This document shows, piece by piece, positions 1 to 7,561 of a stretch of DNA of 11,406 bases. The stretch's first letter is position 1, and each line of letters opens with the position of its first letter. Source of the DNA: Bacteroidales bacterium UBA1204 (GTDB taxonomy: Bacteria > Bacteroidota > Bacteroidia > Bacteroidales > F082); contig DBXU01000083.1 of NCBI GenBank assembly GCA_002310075.1, positions 10,872-22,277 of the forward strand, written 5' to 3'. The translations under genes and the position numbers were made by a program. Under the pieces are notes generated by a model. The model was not told the DNA's origin. It made no database searches and saw only the letters and a program-made list of their open reading frames with translations.

Positions 1-130
1 TCCTCGCAATGACGCGAAGCGGCTGTCCGGCGCGAAGCCCTAAAATCGAAGATTAGCTTCGCTGAATGCAGAGCATTTCGACGGAGTCAATGGGCGACCC
101 GATTCCACCCCGATGCTTTAGCGTCGGGTT
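1..130. repeat. Non-coding REP-like palindromic cluster
   Basis: No credible gene is visible here. Read on the minus strand, positions 1-13 give GTCATTGCGAGGA, a motif I recognise as the core of intergenic repeats found in many unrelated bacteria. The segment also holds several small inverted repeats: CGG/CCG around 20-30, AATGC-AGA-GCATT at 65-77, and CCCGATGC/GCGTCGGG at 109-128, which pairs fully on the plus strand with one G-U wobble. GCGAAGC occurs twice near the left edge. GGGCGACCC at 92-100 repeats one arm of the neighbouring terminator. The element probably continues left of the window. That it is a dispersed repeat is an inference from the motif; copy number cannot be judged from one window. 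Confidence 0.45.
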
Positions 131-135
131 ATATA

Positions 136-168
136 TAATAAAAAAGGGCGACCCTTGGGTCGCCCTTT
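136..168 (-). terminator. Intrinsic terminator of the secreted Asp-box protein gene
   Basis: Perfect inverted repeat AAAGGGCGACCC (143-154) and GGGTCGCCCTTT (157-168), which folds into a GC-rich stem of about 11 bp with a four-base loop. On the minus strand it is followed by six T residues (145-140) and then an AT-rich stretch. It begins 23 nt downstream of the stop codon at 191, which is the expected place for a rho-independent terminator. The stem is symmetrical, but the T-run continues only on the minus strand. Confidence 0.9.
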
Positions 169-190
169 AATATCCATATAAGTCTTAGGA

Positions 191-3097
191 TCAATACACC
201 AAGAACTTGAGGCTGGTGGTATTGCTGCCTTGGCTGAGGCGCATGATGTAGGCGCCACTGCTCAGGTTGTCCATGCTGACGTTCACTTCGTGCATGCCTT
301 CGGCGAAGCGGCCCATGTCTTGGCTCATCACCATGCGGCCCATCATGTCGAACACCTGCAGGCTAACGCTGTTGTTGCCCTTGGCTTCGAAACGGATGGA
401 AGCGGTTTCGTGAACGGGGTTAGGATAGATGTTGGCGCTCATTTCGGCCACAACGGGGTTCTCAGGCACGTTGTCGAACTCCTTCTTGTAGTTCTCGCAA
501 CGGAACACGCCACGGCCGTAGGTAGCGGCGTAGATGACACCCGTGTTGTAGACACCAGCATAATCGGTGATGAAGTCGCCTTCCTCCGTGTGGTTGATGG
601 TCTGCTCAGCTTCCTTATAGACCAGTTGTTGCTTCAGTTCCATGACCGGCACTTCGCCCATCATATGGCCATCGGCAGCCCAGTTGGGTGAAGCGATGTT
701 GTCGGTGCGGTAGATGCCGCGTTCGGTGCCGATGATGACATCGCCAGTGCTCATATCGATAACGGAGCTGTAGACGGGCATCTTAGGCAGGTTGGCTTGT
801 TTGCTGGTGAAGGTCGGGCTGCTTGAAAGGGCGTTGGTGGAATAGAGCACATAGCTGTCATTGCCATAGTTGCCGAGGGTGACCACGACGTTGTTGGCGT
901 TGCGCGGGTCGACGGCGACAGAGGTGACGCACTGGCCACTGGTGGGCAGTTCAATCTCGGTGGTGCTGACGACGCAGTAAGCACTGTCGAAAGTGACGGA
1001 GTTGGCGTCGACAACATCGAGGATGCCGCTCACGCGGAAGAGCTTGCCGTTCTTCATACCGACAAACATGTCGTCGCCATCAGCGGAGAGACCCATGCAG
1101 AGAGGCTCACCGGTGAAACCAGTCTTACCACTGTTGGCCAAGCAATACCATGTGGGAGCCACACCAAATTGCAGAGACTCGAAAGTCATATAAAGAGCAT
1201 TCGTGAAGCTGACGAAGAGGCGTGCGCTGATGGGATCGTGAACCTCGATGGAGTCGCCAGCGTGCAAGCTGGAAGTCAAAGTATAGTTGAATGGGTACTC
1301 GTTGTTGCTCATGCATTGTAAAGTGGTACCCGAAGCGATGGTTTCGCCAGTGGTGTTCTTATACCAAATGGTGGCAGGGTTGGTATCGTCGTTGAAGCTT
1401 TCGAACAGCATGATGGGCATGCGGAACGAAGAGGTGCTGATGCTGAGGTTCTCGAGGAAGTTGGTGGAGACCCAGTCGGCGCCTGCGGTCTGTGTACGTT
1501 GGAAGCCACCACCTTTATAGGTGACGAACATGGTATTGGGGTTGATCAACGAGATGGCGCAAGGGCCAGCTTCAGCACTTGCATCGTAAGCACCATCGTT
1601 GTAACCATTGGCGTTCATCCATTCGCCGTAGGCGACGGAGTTGGTGTTGGCATCGCCTTCGATCTTCACGGTGCCGTGGTCGAGGCCAGCGGCCAGGACG
1701 CGGGTGTCATTGCCGCTGTAGGCAATGTTGAACATACGAGTGGTGATATAATTACGGTTGCAGTTTTTGAAAGTAAATTCACCACCATGGAGCGTACCTT
1801 TATAGATACCACCATTGGTACCGATATAATACTCGTTGTGGTTGTTGGGGTTGTAGGCCATGGCACGGAGACCAATGTGGAGATAGGTATCAGAGATGTA
1901 AGAATCGCTACCGCCATCGGTGAGCTGGCTGGTGAGATAGTTGCCGGTGCCAGAAGCAGGACGGGTAAGTTGCCAGAGGTTTTGGCCCAAGATATAGAAG
2001 ATGCCGTCGTTGTCAGGGTTGACCACGATGCCATGATGCATGAGGCCATAGCCAGCATACACATTGTGACCTTGGTTAACGGTGACGTTAGGCAGAGCGA
2101 TTGCCCAAGTTGCGCCTTGGTCATAGGTCACATAGATACCGGTATGGGTACCATCGGCCTTGATGCAGGCGGCATAGAGCACGTTGGGGTTGCTGGGGGC
2201 GGCAGCAATGTCGAGCAAAGCAGCAGCCGTGGGCAGTGCGATGATGTTGTGGTCTTCATCGTATTGGATGGAGCTCTCAGAGTGGCAAACCATGTCGTCG
2301 GCGGTGCCGATATAAAGCTTACCATCAACAGAAGCCATCACCTTTTCGCCTTCGATGACTTTCACCTCATCGGCAGCACCTTCAACGGCGACGTTCCAAG
2401 TAGCGCCTTTGTCGGAGGAGTATTTCAGTCCGCCGTCGGTGGCAGCAAACAACTTGTTGCCAGCAATGGCGAGGTCGTTGACGAAACTCCAAGCTTCGAC
2501 GTCATTCATAGAAGGTTTCGTGCTTTCAATAAGGGTGAAAACATCGTCTTCGAGCTTCCAGATGCCGTTACCGACAAAGCTGTTGTCGTAGGATTGTTGA
2601 TCGAGGCCGTTGTAAGTGGCAGCGTTGTTGCCATCGCCCGTGCCGACATAAATGACACCGTCAGCATCCTGAACCATGCAACTCACCATGAGGCATTTGT
2701 CACCAACTTGGTGCCAAGTGATACCGTGGTTGTATGACTTATAGACGCCACCGCCCATGGAACCGATATAGACCACACCGTTGGGGTTGCCGTGTGAATT
2801 CTTACGGTTGTCGTAAAGGACAGCAGTGGTTTGGCCGCCCATGTTGTTGGGGCCCATGCTGAGCCAATACAAAGGCGATTCAGGCTCGTAACGCGTGACG
2901 CTCTGTTGTGCCTTAAGCATCAGGGCGGGATCGATCAAGCCCGTGTTCTGGTTGGCACGAAGCTCGCTCATGAAAGCTTCGCCAGTCTGGTTGTCATTGC
3001 GGGGAACATAGTGTCCACCATTGTCAGCGATGGCCATCGCTTGACCTAAGATCATGATTACCAAAAGTAAACTGAAAGGTAAAAATCTCTTTTTCAT
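191..3097 (-). CDS. Secreted Asp-box (BNR) repeat protein with T9SS type A sorting domain
   Basis: A 968-residue exported protein. Residues 1 to about 22 form a Sec signal peptide (MKKR, hydrophobic core, Ala-rich cleavage site). Near the N-terminus lies WLSMGPNNMGGQT (78-90), typical of secreted Bacteroidetes beta-propellers. Asp-box motifs (SxDxGxTW) appear at 121-128, 227-234 and 324-331, with a degenerate one at 535-542, and many GxIYxGT-like strands lie between them, suggesting a sortilin/sialidase-like beta-propeller. Residues 885-968 form the C-terminal sorting domain: NIYPNP at 889-894, VFDMMGRMV, then LSSGAYIMRL and a final SLKFLVY. Such domains direct export through the T9SS and removal or anchoring at the surface. 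The catalytic residues of a sialidase or glycosidase cannot be recognised, so no enzyme activity is assigned. The start follows an A-rich leader without a clear Shine-Dalgarno, normal for this phylum. The gene has its own promoter and terminator and is probably independent of the bat operon. Confidence 0.88.
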   Translation of the reverse strand: MKKRFLPFSLLLVIMILGQAMAIADNGGHYVPRNDNQTGEAFMSELRANQNTGLIDPALMLKAQQSVTRYEPESPLYWLSMGPNNMGGQTTAVLYDNRKNSHGNPNGVVYIGSMGGGVYKSYNHGITWHQVGDKCLMVSCMVQDADGVIYVGTGDGNNAATYNGLDQQSYDNSFVGNGIWKLEDDVFTLIESTKPSMNDVEAWSFVNDLAIAGNKLFAATDGGLKYSSDKGATWNVAVEGAADEVKVIEGEKVMASVDGKLYIGTADDMVCHSESSIQYDEDHNIIALPTAAALLDIAAAPSNPNVLYAACIKADGTHTGIYVTYDQGATWAIALPNVTVNQGHNVYAGYGLMHHGIVVNPDNDGIFYILGQNLWQLTRPASGTGNYLTSQLTDGGSDSYISDTYLHIGLRAMAYNPNNHNEYYIGTNGGIYKGTLHGGEFTFKNCNRNYITTRMFNIAYSGNDTRVLAAGLDHGTVKIEGDANTNSVAYGEWMNANGYNDGAYDASAEAGPCAISLINPNTMFVTYKGGGFQRTQTAGADWVSTNFLENLSISTSSFRMPIMLFESFNDDTNPATIWYKNTTGETIASGTTLQCMSNNEYPFNYTLTSSLHAGDSIEVHDPISARLFVSFTNALYMTFESLQFGVAPTWYCLANSGKTGFTGEPLCMGLSADGDDMFVGMKNGKLFRVSGILDVVDANSVTFDSAYCVVSTTEIELPTSGQCVTSVAVDPRNANNVVVTLGNYGNDSYVLYSTNALSSSPTFTSKQANLPKMPVYSSVIDMSTGDVIIGTERGIYRTDNIASPNWAADGHMMGEVPVMELKQQLVYKEAEQTINHTEEGDFITDYAGVYNTGVIYAATYGRGVFRCENYKKEFDNVPENPVVAEMSANIYPNPVHETASIRFEAKGNNSVSLQVFDMMGRMVMSQDMGRFAEGMHEVNVSMDNLSSGAYIMRLSQGSNTTSLKFLVY

Positions 3098-3178
3098 ATC
3101 ACGAATTTTAAATTTAACTATCTGTTTTATACGCGTTCTATACGTAGTTTATACTATTATTCATAATAGAATGGTCTG

Positions 3179-3212
3179 CAAATATAGAACATTCTCCCGA
3201 AGAAAAACCAAA
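3179..3212 (-). promoter_or_regulatory. Candidate Bacteroidetes-type promoter for the secreted protein gene
   Basis: On the minus strand, TATATTTG (3186-3179) matches the Bacteroidetes -7 consensus TAnnTTTG exactly. A TTTG lies upstream at 3212-3209, matching the -33 element with a 22-nt spacer, slightly longer than usual. Transcription would start near 3172, giving an AT-rich leader of about 75 nt before the ATG at 3097. The site sits in the only sizeable spacer between the genes, which supports a separate transcription unit. Confidence 0.65.
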
Positions 3213-3218
3213 AAGAGG

Positions 3219-3263
3219 AAAAAAATTTTGATTTTTTTCTCAACAGGGCAATTTCAAAACTTT
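3219..3263 (-). terminator. Possible weak terminator after batE
   Basis: Downstream of the batE stop at 3271, the minus strand has AAAGTTTTGA (3263-3254) and TCAAAATTTT (3231-3222), which can form a 10-bp stem with one G-U pair around a loop of about 22 nt, ending in a run of seven T. The stem is AT-rich and the loop long, so stability is doubtful. Its position at the end of the operon is the main reason to list it. Confidence 0.3.
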
Positions 3264-3270
3264 GGGATGC

Positions 3271-4038
3271 TTAGAATGGGCGCATCGATTCTTCGGGCAG
3301 CCAGCCCAGGCTTCCATTGGCGATTCTGATCTTGTTCCAGCCGCTCGATTGGTCAAGGATGGTCACCTTGGAGCCTTCGTGCAACACGAAAAGATCGGTG
3401 CTCGAGGCATTGGGTTGGCTTTTCACGTTGACGGTAGGACTCATGATGATGGCGTGGTCGCAATGCAACGCTTCATGTTTAAGCTGTATAGCAAACACGG
3501 CAGACAAGACAGTGGCAACCAACATGAACAAACCGACAAAGAAGCCCAGTTTGCGCAATGCCAGACGTCGTCCGCGGAAAAAGAGGAATGCCGACAAGAG
3601 CAGCAAGGCAAACACGACCAGCGACACCTCGGCCCATCCGTCTGACGAGAACAATGCCTTGAGTCTTTGCCATCCCCTGCTGATGAATGACTGGGGAACA
3701 GGTTCAATCTTGTCGACGATGGCCAGGTTGGCAATGGCCAAGTTGGTCTTGATGTCGTCGTTGCCCGGGTCCAGCTTCAGGGCTTTCTCGTAGTAATAGA
3801 TGGCCATGGGAAAGTCGCTGCGCTTATAGCTGGCGTTGCCCATGTTATAATAAAGAGTGGCCGACTCGACATCGGCGTCCAAGATCTTCTCGTAAAGCAT
3901 CAAGGCGGTGTCATAACGGCCCGCGTTATAGGCCTCGTTGGCTTCATCGAACCATTGCGTCTCCTGCTGTTGTGCGGCCAGAGGCCATGAAAATGCCGCC
4001 AAAAGCATTATTAATAATAAGGTGTTTCGTTTCATCAT
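3271..4038 (-). CDS. batE: BatE, TPR and SH3b membrane protein
   Basis: A 255-residue protein, last in the bat operon. It has a signal peptide (1 to about 22, ending PLAAQ), two TPR units (about 27-59 and 61-94, with NEAYNAGRYDTALMLYEKIL and YYNMGNASYKRSDFPMAIYYYEKAL), two membrane helices (about 135-155 and 164-184) separated by a short basic loop (RGRRLALRK), and a C-terminal SH3b-like domain (about 193-250; VNVKSQPNASST, then GSKVTILDQSSGWNKIRI and GWLPEE). The order TPR, two helices, SH3b is that of BatE. The TPRs probably bind Bat partners in the periplasm; SH3b domains often bind peptides or cell-wall material, but no ligand can be inferred. The gene lies 24 nt after batD. The start is supported by AAAGGAG just upstream; a second ATG follows at once, at 4035, so either may be used. 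Confidence 0.9.
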   Translation of the reverse strand: MMKRNTLLLIMLLAAFSWPLAAQQQETQWFDEANEAYNAGRYDTALMLYEKILDADVESATLYYNMGNASYKRSDFPMAIYYYEKALKLDPGNDDIKTNLAIANLAIVDKIEPVPQSFISRGWQRLKALFSSDGWAEVSLVVFALLLLSAFLFFRGRRLALRKLGFFVGLFMLVATVLSAVFAIQLKHEALHCDHAIIMSPTVNVKSQPNASSTDLFVLHEGSKVTILDQSSGWNKIRIANGSLGWLPEESMRPF

Positions 4039-4043
4039 TGTTT

Positions 4044-4048
4044 CTCCT
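4044..4048 (-). promoter_or_regulatory. Ribosome binding site of batE
   Basis: AGGAG (within AAAGGAGAAA) lies 5 nt before the ATG at 4038 and 8 nt before the adjacent ATG at 4035. It fixes the batE start in the 24-nt spacer after batD, without deciding between the two consecutive ATG codons. Confidence 0.6.
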
Positions 4049-4062
4049 TTCTTGAGCGAGCG

Positions 4063-5931
4063 TCACAGACGCTTCTCCGCTTTGGTGATTACTTCAAGGC
4101 CTTTCTGATAAAGGTCGTCCATCTTGGCTTCGGCATTGCCCGGAGCGAAGCGGGCAAACTCACAGCTGTTGAGTGCCTCCACAAACTGGTTGGTGAGTTC
4201 CTCATCGACGTTTTTCTCCTTCATGGCTTCGCTTACGGTGTCCATCGACAGCTTCGACTGCTCAATGCCCATCTTGTCTGCGATGTAGCCCCACAAAGCC
4301 TGCGACATCTCGACGTAGAAATGGTCTTGGTCCTTGACTTTCAAGTATTGGAAAGCCTTCTTCAGGCGGCCTTTGGCCACCCTCTCGGCTTTCTTGTTGC
4401 GCGTGGCTGCAGTGTCCTGCTTCATCTTTTCGCGGTTCTTCGACACAAGCAAGGCGATGAGGAAAGCCAACAATAAGGCAAGCAGTACAACGTAATAAGG
4501 CGTCGACCCGAAGAACAGCGAGTGTGCTGGCCTCAGGTGGGCGTTGCCTGTCTCGATATGGCGGATGTCGCTACCTAGATATTTGATGCCTTCCTGGTTG
4601 GAAGCGTATATATTGTTGTTATCGTCGCCGCCAGCGCCTTTGGTGACGTTGATTTCGAAGGGCTGCGACTTCAACGTATTGTATGCGTTGTTGGCAGGAT
4701 TGAAGTATGCAAACTCGATGGCGGGAAGGGTGAACGAGCCTGCCCTACGCGGGATGACGAGGTACTCGGCTTTCTTGGTGCCAGCCAAGCCTTGTGAGGT
4801 GACGTCAGTTGTGGCGGTGACCTTGGGGTCGTAGATCTCGAAGTCGGGCGGGAAGACTGGCTCAGGCATCTGAAGCAGTTCTATATTGCCTGTTCCACTG
4901 ACCGTGAGCGTCAGGGTGAAGGCATCGTTGGTGCTCAGCTCAGTCTTGTCGATGTCGGCATTGAAAGTGTAGTTGCCCACGGCACCCGCGAAAGCATCAG
5001 GACGGCCTTCGACAGGCAGGTTCTTCACATCGATGGTCAGCGGTGAGGCAGTGAGTTCCTTCTTGACGTTGACATAGTTGCGGTTGAAGAAAGAATCGTT
5101 GAAGAAGTCTTCAAAGGGGTCGTAGCCACGGCGGCCGTTGCCGCTCTGGGTACGCACCTGGGCGAGGCATTCGATCGACATTGGGTCGACGACGAACTTG
5201 CCTGAACGCTGCGGGACGACGACCATTTTCTGGATCTCGGCCACAGTATATTCCACGCCGTTGACGTATTCGCTCGTCTGACGCAGAGCACCTCCGTTGT
5301 TGTCGGAGATATCCTTGGTCCAAGCTCCTGCATAAGAGGGCATCTTCGACACCGACAACGACGACACCGGCACCTTCGTGTATAGCTTATACGTCAGGAT
5401 CACCTGCTCGCCCACATATACCGACTTCTTCGAGGGGATGACTCTCAGGAAAAGGTCCTTGCCGCTGACTTGCGGGTCGTTGGAACTTTGGGTTTGGCCT
5501 TGTCCCGACCCTGTAGCGGCAGGAGCGCTCTGATGACTGCCATCGTCGGGCACCACCTTGATGTCGAAGGGTTCGCTGGTGATTTTGTTGCCTTTCACGT
5601 TCAGCGATGCCGAACCGATGTGGAAAGTGCCTTCCTTATAGGCTTGCAAGGCATAGGTATAGGTGTTTTTGATGGTGTGCGACATCGAACCGTTGACCAT
5701 CGAGAAGCTTGAACTCGAAGAGGTGAATGGGCCTCCCACCACGGTGAAACCATCAAACGATGGTGCCGAGAAGTTCTTGCCTTCGGCGTTGGCTTCAAAA
5801 ACCACTTGGAAACGCTCTCCCACCATCACTTGCTTTTTGGAGGAAACCGTCAGCCTGGTGTCGTCTTGGGCCCAAAGTGCCAAAGGCACTGCACATACGA
5901 GGAATAATACTAACCTGAGTGTTCTTTTCAT
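4063..5931 (-). CDS. batD: BatD, large periplasmic protein with one membrane anchor
   Basis: A 622-residue protein of the BatD (oxygen tolerance) family. A signal peptide (1-21, ending LALWA before Q22) is followed by a long beta-rich periplasmic region of Ig-like modules: first module about 26-127 (GERFQVVFEANAEGKNFSAPSF), a Ser/Gly/Gln linker about 131-156, second about 158-302 (KKSVYVGEQVILTYKLYTKVPV), third about 317-430 (NDAFTLTLTVSGTGNI, then LPAIEFAYFNP). A single membrane helix lies at about 478-496. The cytosolic tail, about 498-622, is basic then helical (RLKKAFQYLKVKDQDHFYVE), resembling the tail of the DUF4381-like protein upstream. BatD probably bridges periplasm and cytosol in a Bat complex. 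Its start is 1 nt after the batC stop, implying translational coupling. Length is usual for the family. An Asp/Phe-rich stretch (about 269-283) between the second and third modules looks like a flexible loop. Confidence 0.92.
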   Translation of the reverse strand: MKRTLRLVLFLVCAVPLALWAQDDTRLTVSSKKQVMVGERFQVVFEANAEGKNFSAPSFDGFTVVGGPFTSSSSSFSMVNGSMSHTIKNTYTYALQAYKEGTFHIGSASLNVKGNKITSEPFDIKVVPDDGSHQSAPAATGSGQGQTQSSNDPQVSGKDLFLRVIPSKKSVYVGEQVILTYKLYTKVPVSSLSVSKMPSYAGAWTKDISDNNGGALRQTSEYVNGVEYTVAEIQKMVVVPQRSGKFVVDPMSIECLAQVRTQSGNGRRGYDPFEDFFNDSFFNRNYVNVKKELTASPLTIDVKNLPVEGRPDAFAGAVGNYTFNADIDKTELSTNDAFTLTLTVSGTGNIELLQMPEPVFPPDFEIYDPKVTATTDVTSQGLAGTKKAEYLVIPRRAGSFTLPAIEFAYFNPANNAYNTLKSQPFEINVTKGAGGDDNNNIYASNQEGIKYLGSDIRHIETGNAHLRPAHSLFFGSTPYYVVLLALLLAFLIALLVSKNREKMKQDTAATRNKKAERVAKGRLKKAFQYLKVKDQDHFYVEMSQALWGYIADKMGIEQSKLSMDTVSEAMKEKNVDEELTNQFVEALNSCEFARFAPGNAEAKMDDLYQKGLEVITKAEKRL

Positions 5932-5932
5932 A

Positions 5933-7561
5933 TTACCAATCCTTATCGCTTTTCTTTTTGGGTTGTTGTCTTACTTTTTGTTCGTTGACCTTTTCCATGG
6001 TCTTCTTCTCTTGGTTCTCAAGGGCATCCAGCATGCGCTGCGCGTCTTCTTTCGACATCTGTTGATTTTGCTGCTGTTGCTGGTTTTGTTGCTGCTGTTG
6101 CTGTTGGTCTTGATTCTGCTGCTCCTGCTGTTGCTCTTGTTGTTGGTCCTGCTGTTGGTCCTGCTGCTGTTGTTGCTGGTCCTGGTTCTCGCCCTCGCTC
6201 TTCTCGAAAATGGCAGAGACTTCCACGTCGAAGTCGGGCATGGTAAAGAAATCGCCCATGGGTTGCACCTTAACGGCGGTGTCACCCACTTGATGTATGA
6301 CGTATTCCTTAAACTGATAGCCAGGCTCTGGCGCATTGCGTAACGCAACCGTCTCACGTCGTGTGGCTTCGGTTTGGTCGAGGAGGACATGGCCGCCTTT
6401 CAGCGTGGTGTCGGCGTTGACCTTAAAATAGTCAGTGGCTTCCACAAAGTTGGCTTTCACCGTCACGTCAGTGTCGAGCATCTGGAAGACGTTGTCATCG
6501 CTGACGGGTGCCGACTCGCTGGCATCACTATCGCTGATCACCTGCAGGTCGCCCAGCTGGTAGCCTTTGTCGGGTCGCACGATAATGCCGACGTTGTCGC
6601 CCGGTTTCACCAAGCTATCGCTCACCGCAATGGTGCCATGCGACACAGTGTCGATACTGACCTTAAGAGCCGTGCGGAAGGTGGCCGTCACCGTCACATC
6701 GTAGTCGGGCATCTGGAACGTAGTCTTGTTGACCGGCACCGTGTCGTTACGGCTGCCCGTGCGATAGACGATGAACTTGTCAAGCACATAGTCTTCATCG
6801 CCTTGGGCTTCGAGGGTAACCTGTTGCCCGGCAACGGCCTTTTGGCGGTCGGCCTTCACAGTACCGTGCGGGATGTTCTTCTCAATCTCTACCTTATGCG
6901 CTTTCTTGAACTCGGCCGTCACCAGCACGTTGAATTTAGGCATGATGAAGCTGTTGCCGTTCACTTGCACCTGCACCTCCTTGTTGTCGGCACGCACCAC
7001 AACGTATTGTGACAAAGCATAGTCCTCATCGGGCCTTGCCGTCAGCGTGACACGCTGCCCATTAAAGGCCTCCTTTTCATTGGCTTCCACCCTACCGTGT
7101 TCGGGCTGCACGACCCAGATCTTGCTCTTGACGAGATGGGCTCGACAGAATTCGAGGTTGTACAAGGCATCGGCATTGTCGGGGTTCATCTTCAGCGCAA
7201 CCTTATAAACATTGAAGGCATCGTAGTACTTGTTTTGTGCGAGAAGGCAGTTGCCCATGTTATACACGGCATCCGACTTCAGCTTGACATCAGGCGATAG
7301 TTCCAACACTTTCTGGAATTCGGAATACGCCGTGTCGTACGACTGCTTGGCATAATATACGTCACCCAGATTGAACTGCGCCTTCGCATTGTTAGGCCTA
7401 ATCTCCAAGGCTTTCCTGTAGTTGGCGATGGCCTTCTCGTAGTTGGCACTCTTGTAGTTGCGGTTGCCCTTCCGGATGGCCTTCTCGTCGCTCTGCGCCG
7501 AAACGGCAAGGGCAGAGCACAAAAAAGCAATGAGAATTATATATCTACTGAACCTTTTCAT
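5933..7561 (-). CDS. batC: BatC, TPR protein enlarged by four InlB-like repeats
   Basis: A 542-residue exported protein. It starts with a signal peptide (1 to about 22, ending VSA before Q23) and three TPR units (about 26-58, 60-93, 97-130) plus a partial fourth (DALYNLEFCR). The C-terminus is typical of BatC: a Gln-rich tract (460-501) and a Lys-rich tail (MSKEDAQRMLDALENQEKKT..., ending SDKDW). Between these lie four tandem repeats of about 77 residues (148-452), each with HGxV, GQxVTL, a PDEDY-like turn and a closing FxMPDxDVTVTAxF, resembling divergent InlB B-repeats. BatC proteins I know of are roughly 240-280 residues, so this one is about double. No membrane helix is present, so a periplasmic scaffold role is likely. 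The gene overlaps the end of batB by 17 nt and ends 1 nt before batD. The ATG at 7561 is supported by the signal peptide that follows directly. Confidence 0.88.
   Translation of the reverse strand: MKRFSRYIILIAFLCSALAVSAQSDEKAIRKGNRNYKSANYEKAIANYRKALEIRPNNAKAQFNLGDVYYAKQSYDTAYSEFQKVLELSPDVKLKSDAVYNMGNCLLAQNKYYDAFNVYKVALKMNPDNADALYNLEFCRAHLVKSKIWVVQPEHGRVEANEKEAFNGQRVTLTARPDEDYALSQYVVVRADNKEVQVQVNGNSFIMPKFNVLVTAEFKKAHKVEIEKNIPHGTVKADRQKAVAGQQVTLEAQGDEDYVLDKFIVYRTGSRNDTVPVNKTTFQMPDYDVTVTATFRTALKVSIDTVSHGTIAVSDSLVKPGDNVGIIVRPDKGYQLGDLQVISDSDASESAPVSDDNVFQMLDTDVTVKANFVEATDYFKVNADTTLKGGHVLLDQTEATRRETVALRNAPEPGYQFKEYVIHQVGDTAVKVQPMGDFFTMPDFDVEVSAIFEKSEGENQDQQQQQQDQQQDQQQEQQQEQQNQDQQQQQQQNQQQQQNQQMSKEDAQRMLDALENQEKKTMEKVNEQKVRQQPKKKSDKDW
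6059..6184 (-). repeat. Glutamine-rich low-complexity tract in BatC
   Basis: Codons 460-501 encode 33 Gln out of 42 residues, the rest being Asp, Glu and Asn. CAG and CAA codons are mixed, with short tandem units such as DQQQ and EQQQ. Gln/Glu-rich segments before the tail are normal in BatC. The near-repeat structure could allow in-frame length variation by slippage or recombination. The complementary strand gives a spurious Leu-rich reading frame. Confidence 0.85.
6206..7120 (-). repeat. Four tandem InlB B-like repeats coded within batC
   Basis: Repeat units: residues 148-218 (6908-7120), 222-295 (6677-6898), 299-372 (6446-6667) and 377-452 (6206-6433). The closing Phe residues at 218, 295, 372 and 452 are spaced 77, 77 and 80 residues. 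Units 1 and 2 are most alike (HGRV/HGTV, GQRVTL/GQQVTL, DEDYAL/DEDYVL). Units 3 and 4 have drifted: unit 3 has MLDTD for MPDYD, and unit 4 has KGGHV for HGTV and RRETVAL for GQQVTL. The pattern matches the divergent InlB B-repeat family by eye (Pfam name Flg_new_2, from memory); those are small beta domains of secreted proteins. The assignment rests on motif recognition alone. Confidence 0.72.

Noticed and set aside
109..128. CCCGATGC/GCGTCGGG hairpin as a plus-strand terminator
   Set aside because: The stem pairs well on the plus strand, but TTATATATAATAAAA follows rather than a T-run, and no plus-strand gene precedes it within the window.
1499..2737. 412-codon open frame on the plus strand, antisense to the secreted protein gene
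   Set aside because: It lies wholly inside a well-supported gene with signal peptide, Asp-boxes and sorting domain. Its product is a Val/Ile/Gly/Asp-rich mix with no domain, the usual shadow of a biased codon pattern on the other strand.
3054..3329. Small plus-strand frame across the spacer upstream of the secreted protein gene
   Set aside because: It overlaps the 5' end of one gene and the 3' end of another, encodes a Lys/Arg/Phe-rich low-complexity sequence from AT-rich DNA, and the spacer is better explained by a promoter and a possible terminator.
6059..6184. Tandem CTG/TTG units as a CRISPR or other DNA-level array
   Set aside because: The units are codon-sized and explained by Gln codons in batC; there are no spacers or longer conserved repeats.
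5663..6343. Plus-strand frame with a long poly-leucine stretch resembling a membrane protein
   Set aside because: The Leu run is the complement of the CAG/CAA Gln codons of BatC, and the frame spans the batC-batD junction, so it is an artefact.
6374..7012. 212-codon plus-strand frame antisense to the batC repeats
   Set aside because: No recognisable domain or ribosome site; batC itself explains this region fully.
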